Origin: Mytilus galloprovincialis
Lineage: Eukaryota > Mollusca > Bivalvia > Mytilida > Mytilidae
DNA: 64,000 nt
Assembly: GCF_965363235.1 (NCBI RefSeq)
Contig: NC_134847.1
Coordinates: 50,530,805-50,594,804, forward strand
Direction: 5' to 3'
Every line of letters starts with the position of its first letter. Positions within the stretch are counted from its first letter, which is position 1. Positions 12,665 through 24,915 of the stretch are shown here, piece after piece. The notes beneath the pieces were generated by a model that was not told where the DNA came from, did no database searches, and saw only the letters and a list, made by a program, of their open reading frames with translations. A program made the position numbers and the translations under genes.

Positions 12665-14500
12665 TCTTTTTAACTTGTTTTGTTAAATTACTGTCTAATT
12701 CATTTTTATTTCACATTCAGTTTGTGTGTTCAATATCTTAGAGAAAAATTGCCCAGTCTTCTTGAGAAAGATCATTCAGACATCTGATTTTAATTGTGTT
12801 CGCGAGACTCAATTGTTCTTGTCTATGATCGTTTTGGTGGATTATTTTCATCGTACAACTTTTCTATCTACGAGTTTTGTTGAGTTCCTGAACTGTCTTG
12901 TATGTTCACAGTATACAATCCACTATACCTTTTTCTGAAAGGATTATTGTTGTTAGGTCTTCTAAGTACCTGTTGTGGTTTCTCTCATCAAGATACATAA
13001 GGCAAAAGGTTGATTATTTAAAACTTAGTTTAAACCCACCTCATGTTGATGTAACTGTCTCCTTTCAAGAATCCTATCAGTAGGTTTTATTATCTAAATT
13101 TATTTAACAAAGATACAAAGCTCATGTCATTCGTGTGATTCGTCCACAAAAGACTGATAAGTGACGCTCGGAAAAAAAAGAAGATATAAGACAAAATTCA
13201 ACACTGAATACGAAATTAATAGGTACTAAGTATTGTTTTTAACTTTGATTTAAGTTTTTTGGTCATATTCTCTATTTAAAATAAATTATATATAGTGTGA
13301 AACCTGTGCGATTTAGACCTTTACCAATGTATGTTATTGTGTTATGCTTTGTATATTCTCTGTACTTATACCACACGAACTTTCTTTATTAACCAAATAC
13401 TATTTGATATCTTTGTGGAACATTAAATAAATATGAAAATATTCTTGTTTTCTAAATCTCTTTAAATCTTGAACCAAAATTAGTATATGTCTACTTTTAG
13501 GATTAAACAATATCATGTCATATTAAAGAGGGTCTAGATGGGGTTTACATAATAGAAAATTATTGGTAAAAGGTGCAGAATAAATTGTTTAAATATCATA
13601 AATAGAGAAAAAAAAAGAAAAAGAATAGAAAATAATCTGGCAATAATATAAAAAAAAGTTCTTAATGGACAAATGAATAAAGAAAAGATGAAAAATAGGT
13701 CTAAAAATCAAAGACAAAAGAATTGAGGGAATCCCCATCCGGACCCTCATTATGATTAACTAACATTATATTGAGTATTTTGAATGACTTTTAAAAACAT
13801 AAGATTTTTAACCGATTACGTATTTTCAAAATGATTTTCAAATCATTGAATAGATAATTTGGGGTTAAACTACATGTTTTATTTACAATGACGAAATCTA
13901 TTGTTTGAAAGCAGGGACGTGAAGATTTCGATCTAAGTGAAAAGCTTTGTTCAAGCATTGCTAAACTTTCATTTAGAAACTTTAAATGAATTTTGAAACG
14001 TAATGCATGTGGGTCTTCGACTTTTAATAACTAGTTTGTCAAAGGAAGAAAAAACATACGTTAATGCATGAGAGATATAACTGTGAATTATTTAATAATC
14101 AACACATTGGTAGGAACATTATGTTGGCATTACACAAGTCCATGATATAGCATTCAATATAAGGCTTCGAAGGATTAATATATTGTGAAAAAGAAATGAG
14201 AACTGTTGGAAAACATGTCATAATACAATTATAAGGTTAGTGTGCATCGTTCTTGTGAATTTAAGACATAGTTTTATTTCTTTTAACAAATTCTTTCGTA
14301 TACAGCATATCCAAAATTTAATCCGAAAGACCTATTAGGTAATTTCTGATCGTATAAACTGAGTATCTAAGCATACAAATGGTCCGGAGATGGCATATTG
14401 CAAGGATCAATTTCTGTCCCAATCCAATATACCACAATTTACTAGTTTTCAAGATGTATTCGTTATTTAAACATCATCTGGGATCCATCTATTAGCTCAA
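12665..14500. other. Intergenic stretch, no supported gene
   Basis: Two overlapping short frames at 12726-13083 are rich in Phe, Leu and Thr and have no splice context or recognised homologue, so I do not call them. The rest is AT-rich and featureless to me. Confidence 0.45.
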
Positions 14501-14504
14501 CTTA

Positions 14505-14960
14505 CATAAAGGCCAAGTGTTCCTTTCTCATGTCTTAGCGTACGTTGTCCGTTAACTTTCACATTTATAGTGTTCTCCTTTGAAACTAAAAGGCTAAATG
14601 GAACCGAAGTTTGCCTCGATTAGCCGTGGTTTAAAAGAATTTGCCCGATAATGCCAATGCCAATCAATATGGCCGCCATAACTAGAAATAGAAATTAGGA
14701 GAAAATGCAAGTACTGTCTATAATTTTTAAAACCCGAAACAATATGGTTGAGAAAATCCGTTTAAGGCAAAAATATTTGAAATATCAGATTTTACCTACT
14801 GTTTCAGATGTCCTTAGATATTCTTTTAGATCATAATATATAAATCTTTGAAAGAAACAAAAATGATCAGCAAGACAAGATCATCAAAGCAGTTAATATG
14901 GACGAATCGTTAGTCGTCTCCTTGTAGGACTTATTTTTCATAAATGAAGATTTTTACCAT
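14505..14960. repeat. Diverged copy of the 11.9-kb repeat
   Basis: Shared order of motifs with 11925-12400: AGGCCAAGTGTTCCTTTCTC, TAGCGTACGTTGTCCGTTAA, ATGGCCGCCATAACTAGAAA, then AGCAAGACAAGATCATCAAA. It is clearly older than the other copy. Confidence 0.5.
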
Positions 14961-15559
14961 TTGTGCATGTGTGTGTCAATTTAACCAACAATGCAAAAAC
15001 CGCAAATGAGTAACGAGGAAGAAATGGCAGTCAACTACTAATAGGACTTTTTTTTAGGAGTAATTGCTAAAAATGACAAAGTTTATAGTTCGTTTCGTTT
15101 TTTATTGTTTTGGTTTGGGTGTTTTTGCGTTTTGAGCAAAAATGATACATGGAGCGAAACTGTGAACATGAAAAATAATCAAGATTACAAAACTGTCAAA
15201 TATCTTGCATACATATTGCAGTTTTCGGTCGTTAGAAAGCAGAGCGTGTCTGCATTCAAGGGACCAAGAGTATGAAACTTATGTTGCAAGAAATTAAACG
15301 TATTATACGTTATGGAATCAATAATATTAAATATTTTTTTACCTATTATGATAGAAAAAAAAAGTAAATAGAAAGTTTCAATTAAACTTTCTTACATAAG
15401 ATAAGTTATTAACGAGAATCTATTTTAATGATATACTTTATATTTAACTTTACTGCAGGGTTTGTTACTCTTGCAGTGTGGACATAGTAGAATGTGTCCC
15501 CGTGCCTATACGTGTAGTGTATGCCCTTATATTTTTACAGTAAGGTTTTTGTTTGCCTG

Positions 15560-15740
15560 TAACATAAATTAGGCCGCTAGTTTTCTCGTTTGAATTGTTT
15601 TACGTTTGCTATTTCGGTGTCTTTTATAACTGACAATGCGGCATGGGCTTTTCTCCTTGTCGAAGACCGTACATAATGACCTATACTAGTAGTTGTTAAT
15701 TTCTGTTTCATTTGGTCTCTTGTATGAGAGTAATCTAATT
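15560..15740 (+). repeat. Dispersed repeat, fragment of the 43.6-kb family
   Basis: GTTTTCTCGTTTGAATTGTT, then GGCATGGGCTTTTCTCCTTG and GTAGTTGTTAATTTCTG, match the order of blocks in 43600-43855. The terminal CATACCACATCTTC block of that family is lost here. Confidence 0.6.
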
Positions 15741-16439
15741 GAAAATCAAAACATATCTTCTTTTATATATTATGATATAACATGGACATATACCTTTTGA
15801 TTTCATGATATTTTTATTATTTTTGAATTAAATGGATTAGTTGCGAGTCATTGATTTACGACTAATTAAAAACTAACAATAAATATAGTATAATAATAAT
15901 AAATTATGTTGTTAGTTAAAGTGTCACGTATTGATTAACAGTGGAACAATAGGTTCATAAGGGATGACATTTGTGCTTTTTTATGAATAAAAGGAGATAA
16001 GGCGTCAATTATTTAGTTTATATTGTAATCATAGAAAGCAGTCAAATTACGACTACGTGTATTTATAAGTTGATTGACTTTTTAATAGAATATGTGTTGC
16101 ATTTCGGCCTATTTTGTGAACCGAAAATTTCAAAAAATAAGACATATAACATAATTTCAAAGATAAAATGAATAATTATGTGATACTGATCCAGTGTGTC
16201 CAGAATAAACATCCCATGGTCACTCATTCTTGTAGTAAGATAGATTAAAATTAGAAGTAGATAGAATGTCTTCCGTAGACGGGTGTTCGTTCTATTCGTC
16301 TTCTTAATGAAAAGGCTGACAGAACACTAGTCAAACATTCAATGGCATCATAGTGATTTTAGTATATAAAGCTCAGGTCAACACCAAAAATTCAGATATT
16401 TATTTCAATCATATTTATTAACGCAGCATACGTTTAACT

Positions 16440-16560
16440 CTATCATTTTAGTAACGAGGCTTCTAGCCACTCATCTTTGCTAGCCAAGGGTTACGAGCCA
16501 CTTCCCTCCTCTCTACTGGATCTTCGCTAGCCAAGCGAAGATGCTATCCACTACAAAAAT
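16440..16560. repeat. Short repeat with perfect hairpin
   Basis: A run of related motifs (CTAGCCACTCATC, GCTAGCCAAGGG, GCTAGCCAAGCG) ends in a perfect hairpin, ATCTTCGCT-AGCC-AAGCGAAGAT, at 16520-16542. I recall similar text as dispersed in mussels. It lies 460 bp upstream of the unknown gene, so a regulatory role cannot be excluded. Confidence 0.5.
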
Positions 16561-16986
16561 AATATTCTAGTCGGAAAGATTGATATCTAATGAGTTTGTT
16601 TCCAATCAAAATTCAGCCCAGTGAATCAATCAAAACATAGAGAAAACTGTGTATTTCTGATAAATGCAGTTAAGGTAAATAATTAAATCGAGAAAATTCA
16701 CCCCCTGAAATTTTACTGAAAGATTAAAATTTATCTGAAAATTTTAATGCAATAATAAGTTTTCGCCTTTCCATCATATCAATTTTCCTTAACCCCAATT
16801 AAGTAATCTTAAAATCTTATTTGTCATGTGACATGTCAAACATGATTGTCCTGCTTTAAAATTAATATTTTATATAGCACCTTGTAAGAATCACGTCAAT
16901 ATTTGTAAACATTTCTTGATTGTTTATTTTCTTTTTATTAGGGGATTGTTTGATCAGCACGTATTGTTGTAGTAATCCGATTTAAG

Positions 16987-17001
16987 ATGGACATTTATTG
17001 A
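16987..17001 (+). promoter_or_regulatory. Short upstream ORF
   Basis: ATG GAC ATT TAT TGA lies 33 nt before the main start and in the same frame. This stop and a TAA soon after it separate the frames, so the main protein must start at 17020. If included in the 5' UTR, it may lower translation of the gene. Confidence 0.4.
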
Positions 17002-17019
17002 CTCCATACAAAGTAATCA

Positions 17020-20000
17020 ATGACCGCCATTGCTTCACAAAAAGCTTACCTGTATGAAACGAGAGGCAGTGCAAAGGGTAGACAGAGGCACAGTTTGGAC
17101 TATAAACTTGAAGGTCGTCATGCTACGCTCGCCTGTCGGGATTCTACATCGCTCAAAGGAAAATTTTCATTAAGCATAGGAAGAAAAGTGGATTTGTCTA
17201 AAGAAAAGGAAGAGAAAGAAAAAAGACAAGATGAACGTAGCGATGCTGATCCAGTGATTTTACCGAAATGTAGGGAAGAAACATCGACCGATCTAATGGA
17301 AAAGTGCGAATCATCGGGTGAAGAATCGGCATATCAATTCATGCGTGAAAATACAGATGACGTACCATTGACTGAAGAGCTTCTTAGTAATGATACAAAT
17401 CAGCATCCAACTATATGTTCAGAATGTGCTAAATTAAGTCTGTATCGAAAATTTAGACGGTTTAAAAATGCAGTAACAAATGACAATAAAGAACTGAATA
17501 CTTGTGTAATTTGTGAAAAAAAGAAACTTTCAAATAGGAAATCTGTGAAAGATGAAAAAACTTTGCTGATGTCAATTATATATCCACATGATTTTTATGA
17601 TCGATATCAGAGTGTAAGACGAAATGTCCAAACACCATCTGATGACGTTGAAAGAAAACGAGAACGCAAAAGGAAAACAATCCATCAGAAAACTATAGTG
17701 CCGAAACAGAGTATAACACTTCCGGATACCGTAAATGAAGGGGATAAAGTCCTTCTTAAGCCTCATGTTGTAAAATTCAAAGAAAAAGAGAAACAAAGGA
17801 GGGAAAGCAATATAAATGTCGTAAATCATGAGTTCGAAATTGATAACAGAATTGTACCTAGTAACATTTTACCGCCATTAAAAGTGACAACACCAATGCC
17901 TACGAAACCTAAGCATATGCGATGTATACCTCAGACAAAGGCTTACTTTGTCGCATCACTGACCTCAGAGAATATCTCAAGAGAACATAAGTGTTCTTGG
18001 TTTGATCAAAAGAAATCATTTAGAGGCTTTATGCTGTCAAGGAGTGAAAAATTCGAAAGACCGAAACTAGCGGACGTGAGACACTGTAAGTATATTATTC
18101 TAGTAAATTCATAGACATGCAAATAAAGTCAAAATAATGTAGGTTTCTGATAACATCTTCAGTTCTCAAGTAGGTTTTGAAAATAGACATTGCTTTTGAA
18201 ACAAAAACATCTGGGAAATCGAGTCACGTAAAAAACAAAAAACAACAACAAAAAAAAACCAACAAACAACGACACAAGATAAAAAAATCAAAATAGATAA
18301 ACAGGACACGTAAATTGAAATCAGTGTATAACCTCAAAGTGGTCGAATAGACATTTATTCAGTTTGCTAAAAGGTTAACTTCATAATCGAGGAAATTCAT
18401 AAGTGGTCAATATTGGCCATAAAAATCCAGTTTACATATATAAAAATAATTATAAAATCAATGAATGGTAATATTTTCTTGGTGTTGGTTATTGATTCGG
18501 GTAGCATTATCCTCATTACCAGTTTTATGTCTCTTTTGAGTTGTTTTCCAGACTCTTTTTTTACGTATTTTCTCCGTTGGTAATGCCGTTGTCCATCGGT
18601 CTTTAGATTATTGTTTTTGATTTACCACCTTAATTCCTTTACGGTCCAACGATTTACAGAAAAGAGCGACGATTTACAGAAAAGAACCGAAAAGAACCGA
18701 AAAGGACCAAAAAGAACCGAAAAGGACCGAAAAGGACCGAAAAGAGGATACATATATATTTATTAAATAAAGTTAAAACAATATATATGTACACGGATTT
18801 TTGTTATATTGTTAACAGTTCTTCGTAATAATAAAATTGAATGCACAATTCAAAATTTAGATTGCGCATTTATAGGGATATGTGAATTTACAAAAAAAGA
18901 AATGATGAAGGATGTTATGAACTTGTGCTGCAGTGGACAAACTCTTTTGGGTTTCGACAAAACATTTAACATTTGTGACATTCATGTGACACCATCTGTT
19001 TTCAAACAACTTTCTGTCACGAAGGTTGAAACAGGAGAACCGCCTTTATTTGTTGGACCCATGTTTTTACACGACTGTTCGCATTTTGATACGTATAGTA
19101 TTTTTTTCTCGCATCTTAAGACCAAACTCGCGGATGTGGACACCTCGGAGTTGGTCATTGGTTCCGATCAAGAAGGATCTTTAGCTAAAGCCATTGTCAA
19201 AAGGTTTCCAGAGGCAACTCATGTATTATGTACCCGGCATTTGAAATTAAACCTTTCAGAAAAGATGAAAAATGGAGTTGGGATGTATAGAAAGGACAGA
19301 TTAGATATCGACCAACGCATTTTTGGAAGAAATTGTATTTCTAATGTAGAAGATAGTGCCGTTTTTGAAGAAAAGTGTGAAGAAGTCGAAGAATTATGTA
19401 AGTTGAAATTTTCATCATTAAAAGGTTACTTTTCAACGGTTTTGAAGCCAGTACTTAAAGGGAAAATATATGAGCCGCAAAATGCGGGAAGAATTGAAAG
19501 AGAGTGGACTAACAATAATAGTGAATCTTACAATCATGTTCTAAATATAGCTGTTGATTGGAAGCCTCAGTCATAAGTTGACTTTGTGATAAAGATGACA
19601 GACATGGTAGAGGCTAATTATAAAGATTTACGGAGAGCAGTGATAGGGAGAGGACCTTATACGCTTACGATCACACACGAACATTTTAAGATTGACAGGC
19701 ATGTTTGGGCAAACAAAACTTTAATGGAAAGGTACAAATATTTTGCCAGGTTCCGCCGATACCGTATGAAGACCAAATTGGTTAAGTCAACAGACGGCAG
19801 ACGAGTGGTCAATGAAGCTAGGTCGAAAGGAAAGAAGAAAAAGTCAGAGGAAAAGGAAACCGGCTGATAGGACAATTACGATAGGACAACGACGATAAAA
19901 CGGCAACGCGTGCAGTAAATTGACTTCAAAAACAAACTGTGTGTAATTCAATGTATTTATATGTGTATATATTTCTCAGCACTAACTACTCATACTTCTT

Positions 20001-22062
20001 GTTTTTCTTTTTATAGGTAAAATACACTAATAAACCTGGAGCACATGAGTCAATGCATGTCAACACTAGTATTAATTGAATTATAGTATATTGCTATTAT
20101 TTTGTTGCGTGTTTCCTGTAGTATTTTTTTATTACTCATATTACATATATCTATTGTCTGTGTATTGCATATGTTATTGTTTGTATGCTATATGTCCTCC
20201 TAGGGACCCTTATTTGGTGCCGGAATAAAAAAAAAATATCTTTTCTATTTTTCTATTCTATAAAATAGGCATCCGACCCTACCTGTAATTTTTCACATTT
20301 GTGAGTTAAAATTAGTCCTTTCACAGTATAAGGTTTTCAATGATTTGCAATTTGCTTATTTCCTTCGATTACAAAAAAAAAATCGATATCCTTTTCGGTT
20401 CTTTTCGGTCCTTTTCGGTTCTTTTTGGTCCTTTTCGGTCCTTTTCGGTTCTTTTCTGTAAATCGTCGCTCTTTTCTGTAAGTCGTCGAACCCATTCCTT
20501 TACATCCTCTTTTCGTTTCTTTGATATCACCTTGATTTTCGAAGCAGAAATCCATTCTGTCAGTCTTATGTTCCATAACTCTTATTTTACAAAACAGAGG
20601 TTAATCAATTTTACCAAATGATGTAGCCAATAGAAATCAACACTCAGTGGCGGTTCCAGATTTTTTTTATTAGTGGGTGTCTGCCTAAGAGGAGGCCCGC
20701 TCCAGTCATGCTTTAGTGATTTAGTGATTTCATATAAAATCAAACATTTGTTTCGACAAAAGGGTGGACCAGGCACTGAGCAACACAAAAAAATACTCAG
20801 AAAAATAAGCATTGAGTAGCACAAAACACTTCGCAGAATATGTACTCTCACTGGTAGCTCTTTGGAAATGTTTAATTATTCACATCTGCTTAACACTTTA
20901 ACATGTGCATTGTATTATAGTTAATGTCCCGATTCAGATTGAGCGTGTTCTTATTTTAATACATCAAAACTATCCCCCTTTTAGTAAGAGCACATTACCT
21001 TGTATAACGCACAAACAAGACATTATCAATCGAGTTTTTGTTTAGTTTCCTTTGGTACATGACATCGGACTTCTTTTGAACTGAGTTTTACTGTGCGTAT
21101 GGTTGTGTGTGTGTTTTTTTTTTTTTCTATAGTGGCTAGAGGTTTTATGGGGAGGATTGAGATAGCATGTTTGCGCTATCCCTTCGTCAGGAGCCTCAGG
21201 CCTTGACTTCACGTTTCAGCTAGCAAGCAAGCTAACCAAAGATATTACATTTACCTACACACTCAATGCAATCGGCTGTAAGTTATTTTAACTTACTTTG
21301 GGTCTATTGTATCTTTTATCATTCTTTGTTACGGCATATTGATAATTGTTAAATGAACTTGCGATCTTATATTCTTGTAGCTCAATTGTAAGCTTGTTCG
21401 TGTTCTTTTGACTTTTTCACAAGATTTGTAGAGTAAAGTTTTTCGGTCTATATGCAAACAAAATAGCTTGATTACTTGTCCATGAAGTTCAGGGACTAAT
21501 CTTTGACTGTATTTATAAGGAATTTGTTGCCAGCGTCAGATATTTGAGTCTCTTAAATCTATTCACCCATGTCCAGACTTAGGACATTAAGTTGTACGTA
21601 TTGTGTGAACGCTTACTTGTAAATCACAGTATGTTGACAGCTATACTAGTTTATAGAGTGTTAATCTAGATGTATGTCCGGTTTTGAGTTGATATCTATA
21701 CAATTGATGCCAATTTTCACCACACACAGAAAACTTTAAAAGTCAACTATAGCCGAAGAGTGATATAAGTATACCTTTAACATAAATTTGATATAAATAT
21801 TGCTTTTATCTGTTAGCTACCGAAATATCTTAAATGAGATGTCTTATCTGTTGTAGCTTTATTCAACGTTGGTAGCTTAGGATTGACAATTGGCATTCCA
21901 GAATACAACGACAAACTTGGAAACAGACAAACAACCACGAACAATTTTCTCTCTCGAACATGTACATCCCTAACAAATCTAAATAGACCTCAGAGTTTAC
22001 ACGCGCCTATGAAGAATAAAGTCCGGCCTCCTGGGTCAGTCGGACATAGAAGTATGCCATGA
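17020..22062 (+). CDS. Unrecognised basic protein, 2 exons, 423 aa, possible zinc-binding CxxC pairs
   Basis: Exon 1 is 17020-18085 and exon 2 is 21857-22062. The donor CACT|GTAAGT and the acceptor TCTGTTGTAG|CT join in phase, and exon 2 then reads 68 codons of good coding sequence to TGA. I do not recognise the protein. What can be seen: a Lys/Glu-rich charged stretch (about residues 55-75); two CxxC pairs, C133-x2-C136 and C162-x2-C165, which could bind one zinc; a second basic run (ERKRERKRK, about 207-215); and a C-terminal region with FDQKKSFRGFMLSRSEKF and a Pro/Gly/Arg-rich tail. There is no signal peptide or membrane span, so it is probably cytosolic or nuclear. The 3.77-kb intron carries a MULE transposon in the same orientation. 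Unspliced RNA would end 8 codons into the intron at a TAG. Function unknown. Confidence 0.75.
18643..20493 (+). mobile_element. Mutator-like (MULE) DNA transposon with tandem-repeat terminal inverted repeats
   Basis: The element is 1851 bp, flanked by a perfect 10-bp target duplication ATTCCTTTAC (18633-18642 and 20494-20503). The roughly 95-105 bp inverted ends each start GGTCCAACGA or GGGTTCGACGA, contain ACAGAAAAGAGCGACGATTT, and continue as a run of 10-bp units (AAAAGAACCG or AAAAGGACCG, about eight per side). Between them lies a MULE-type transposase on the plus strand. The duplication length, long inverted ends and transposase all agree with the Mutator superfamily. The exact duplication suggests a fairly young insertion. 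It sits in the intron of the unknown gene. Confidence 0.88.
18809..19867 (+). pseudogene. MULE transposase, catalytic core, one in-frame stop
   Basis: The first frame, 18809-19576, holds the DDE-type core: D50 (LLGFDKTFN), D120 (VIGSDQEGS), the MULE C-x2-H motif C141/H144 (HVLCTRHLK), and a likely E239 (NNNSESYNH). A single TAA at 19574-19576 interrupts it. The same frame then runs on through 19586-19867, with a basic C-terminal tail ending in KGKKKKSEEKETG. The usual N-terminal DNA-binding zinc finger is absent. A weak acceptor (TTGTTAACAG) before the first codons suggests a lost 5' exon or an internal deletion. The copy is probably inactive, though stop read-through or splicing cannot be ruled out. 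Confidence 0.8.
20640..20810. repeat. MITE-like repeat (GGCGGTTCCAGA family)
   Basis: CAGTGGCGGTTCCAGA, GTCTGCCTAAGAGGAGGCCC and AGTCATGCTTTAGTGATTT line up with 62885-63057 (GTGGCAGATCCAGA, GACTGCCTAAGAGGAAGC, GTGCTTCAGTGATTC). The terminal GGCGGATCCAG motif is shared with the small element at 27875. It lies in the intron of the unknown gene. Confidence 0.5.
20985..21130 (-). repeat. Dispersed repeat, inverted fragment of the 57.4-kb family
   Basis: GACTTCTTTTGAACTGAGTT followed by TTACTGTGCGTATGGTTGTG is the reverse complement of text at 57550-57600 (GCACAGTAAAACTAAGTTCA, AAAAGAAGTC). Confidence 0.5.
21209..21283 (+). repeat. 75-bp repeat shared with 45270-45345
   Basis: Both copies read TCAGCTAGCAAGCAAGCTAA, CCAAAGA(T/C)ATTAC, TTTACCTACACA(C/T)TCAAT, with about 90% identity over 75 bp. 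Both are on the plus strand, one in the unknown gene's intron and the other in ARFGAP intron 8. The family is not identified. Confidence 0.6.
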
Positions 22063-22484
22063 CAGTTTTGTTGACTTGCCTTTAATAATAGAATGAGTTT
22101 TCGAAAATGATAGAAACGAACCTAATTTTATTCTGTTATTACGTAAAAATGTTGATCATAGACAAAGATTATTTTCTTGGCAAAACAAAATGTTTGAAAA
22201 CCTATTTGACATTGGTAGATGAACTGTTCATTTATTGTTTAATATTAAATTTACTTGTTATTCATTATTTGTCAACAAGTTATGTCTGTTTATAATGTAT
22301 TTCTAAATAGTAAATATTTGACAAATCTGCAAGTTAGTCGGATAACATAGGATTAAAAGAAGGGTTCACATCATAATTTACACACAACTTGAGTTCTTTT
22401 GAAATTCAACTGCCAATGCTACATCTGAAAAGTTGAGAAAGAGAATTTCTGAAGTTCCCTCTGTGCATGGAAGTATTCTTATAT

Positions 22485-22565
22485 GAATTTTGCCGTGCTC
22501 TGTGGGACTTGAGCCCATGTTTCCGTGACATCGTGACAACCACGCCTTGATGCATTTCAAAATTA
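22485..22565 (-). repeat. Possible tRNA-derived SINE head
   Basis: On the minus strand, GCGTGGTTGTCACGATG resembles a Pol III A box, and about 35 bp on, GGGCTCAAGTCCCA resembles a B box (GGYTCRANYCC). The spacing fits a tRNA promoter, but the rest cannot be folded as a functional tRNA. The body is not delimited. Confidence 0.4.
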
Positions 22566-22619
22566 ACAAACATATCTGAAGTTGTTTTTTTTCTGAACTC
22601 AGCGGGATTTGAAAACATG

Positions 22620-24030
22620 TTTCATAACAGACATATTACAAAAATTAGAGAACTTATTTTACACCACAGCACACAATAAGAAAGATTTCAAGTGAAACGA
22701 AATTTAAACTATTGATTTTCTTATGTTTAACCATTAACTGGAACAAATTAACCATCCCATTCAATTGGGTGTTAATTTTCGTGTCGAATATATGGAAGTA
22801 TTGCAATTATTTTCTATATATTATTTATATGTTATACAATACTTGGTAATGTTTTATGAATATTTTAAGCCCGAGGAGAGCTTGCTAAATCTCCCGTAGT
22901 TGTTCGTTATCTGATCACTTACAAATATTGCAAAAATAATAAGAATAATTTCATAACAAAATAATAGAATAGTATTTCATATTAAAAATATTAAAAAAAA
23001 ACCAACGTTGTGTTTGATTATATGGAATAAATTATCTAAAATTAATTGTTCTATTCAAATGAATCAATGAAAAAGAAACGTATAAGATGAATAAAGCTAG
23101 GCAGTCGAGTCATCAAAATTAATACAACAAACAAGGGGGTGACCATTTGAATATATATACGTGGGAGGTGGATTTTGAAAGTGAATAACTTGAAATAGAT
23201 ATATATAGCTTTACACAAGATGAAAATGGGAAATGTTCATTCTGCAACACAAAATGCAGGACAGAAATGGTAAGCAACAGATAAAAAAAGCATTACAGAA
23301 AAAAAAACATTACAGAAAAAAAAAAACATCCGCCCATATCAATTGGTTCCCCTTTATGAAATAAAGTGTTGTTCTTCATGGTTTCCATGCATTTGCTTTA
23401 CTCGCATAAACCAAATTGGTAAAAAGGTAAAAAATACATGCATCAAAAAAGATAGACAGCATACTATACAGTTTATTTTAACATTTTTATAAAGTAATTA
23501 TATTATTCAATCCAATTTCAATTCTACCGAAGACTTTTTACCAAACACTGATTGTGTTTTAGGTATCTGTTGATTCTTAAAACAATATTAAAAAATAGAA
23601 GATACATATTTCCCTGTGAATGACGCGTGTTTCTGTAATAATTCTTTTTTTTTGGTGAATGTTTTAAAATACTTTTAACTTTAACTGAACCCCTCTATGG
23701 AACTCCTTGCTCAAATTGAACCAAAAATGTCAGAGGACACCTTATAGGATTTTTAGCAATTTCACGTATAATGCCTATTATCTTTAAAACTTTGTAAACA
23801 AGAGGGATCATAGATACCTTATATAGCAACAATAATCAACAACACAAGATCTGCATTTTAATTCAAACACAGTCGAAATTTGTAATCGTCTTCTTATGAG
23901 CGATATTGACCTTGAATGACGATTTTTACATATTTGTTTGGCCTTTTCGCAATAATTTTGTAAAGTATAATGAATAGAAAGAATGTTAAACAGCCAGAAA
24001 CGGACACACTACTTCTTGTTATTACCCCTT
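22620..24030. other. Intergenic stretch, nothing recognised
   Basis: AT-rich sequence with A-rich runs near 23280-23330. No supported exon or clear repeat borders were found. Confidence 0.45.
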
Positions 24031-24067
24031 ATTATGTTTTTTGTCCATTTTTTTACATTGGTGTCTA

Positions 24068-24152
24068 TAGTAGATAAAGATCTTACGTCAACATGGCCGA
24101 GATTGTCAGTATAAAGTACAGATCTTGCGTCAACATGGCCGAGATTGTCAGT
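24068..24152 (+). repeat. Two-copy tandem repeat, about 48-bp period
   Basis: AGATCTTACGTCAACATGGC, then CGAGATTGTCAGTATAAAGTAC, is repeated once (AGATCTTGCGTCAACATGGC, CGAGATTGTCAGT). It is followed to about 24420 by sequence that looks repeat-derived, with TGTTGTAGGTGAACATTGATC. Confidence 0.65.
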
Positions 24153-24429
24153 TGCCTCACCTTGTTGGAACTTAGCCTTTTAAGTAAAATGTCTTGCACG
24201 ACCAATTAGAAAATTATTTTTGTAATTATGAAACTATTTTGTATTGTGTGAGAGTGATCATTGTTGTAGGTGAACATTGATCCTGGTGAGCGCATAGTCT
24301 CTATTGAACGTTTATTTTTGAAACCTTTAAAACAAAACCACGCATCTGCTATACTGTGAACTGCGACAAGCATGTGTAGAAGGAGATTAAGAGAGAAAAA
24401 TGGTCTCTTCATATCTTTTCAAGTACTAC

Positions 24430-24522
24430 ATCCAATTAGAAATGGAAAACAAATATTCAACAGAACCATGAACTGACGAAATATTGGCCACTGGACGTTA
24501 AGCAACCAACAATCAATAAATC
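24430..24522 (+). repeat. SINE 3' tail
   Basis: GGCCACTGGACGTTAAGCAA, then CCAACAATCAATAAATC, is a typical mollusc SINE ending of the type CGTTAA plus a short ATCAA-like tail. The head is not resolved. Confidence 0.5.
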
Positions 24523-24915
24523 GTCAACAGATCTTATATTCCAACTTATTTTAACGATTTGTTGTTACAGAACTGTCTCAAAAGAAGAGTATGGTTGAAC
24601 GATTACAAACTTATTATATATGTTTTTGATTTTTTAGTCAGGAGCCTGTAATCTAGAGTGGTAGTCTTTGGTTGCTGTTCCTCGGAATTATAAAAACAAT
24701 GTTGTAAATGTTTGTTTTCCGTTGTAAATGACTATTCTATACTGTATGAAACAATAAATTGCAAATTGCATTTATTACTGATCTATATATCATTAAATAT
24801 TGAATAAACGAAGGGTTAGATAATCGGTTCATATTGAAACATGTTCATGTTCCTTCCAAAAGGCAACGCCAGGACAGTTACAGAGTAGGCCCACTCCTGT
24901 GATAACCAGTCAAAT

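Noticed and set aside
12726-13083. Overlapping plus-strand frames of 70 and 61 codons
   Set aside because: No splice signals, no family resemblance and composition like chance reading; kept only as an unexplained stretch.
20337-20621. Open frames on both strands (Ser/Phe/Arg-rich and Lys/Arg-rich)
   Set aside because: They simply read the 10-bp tandem repeat of the MULE right end.
22485-22565. Functional tRNA gene on the minus strand
   Set aside because: A- and B-box-like motifs are present, but no cloverleaf with paired acceptor stem could be drawn; treated as a SINE head.
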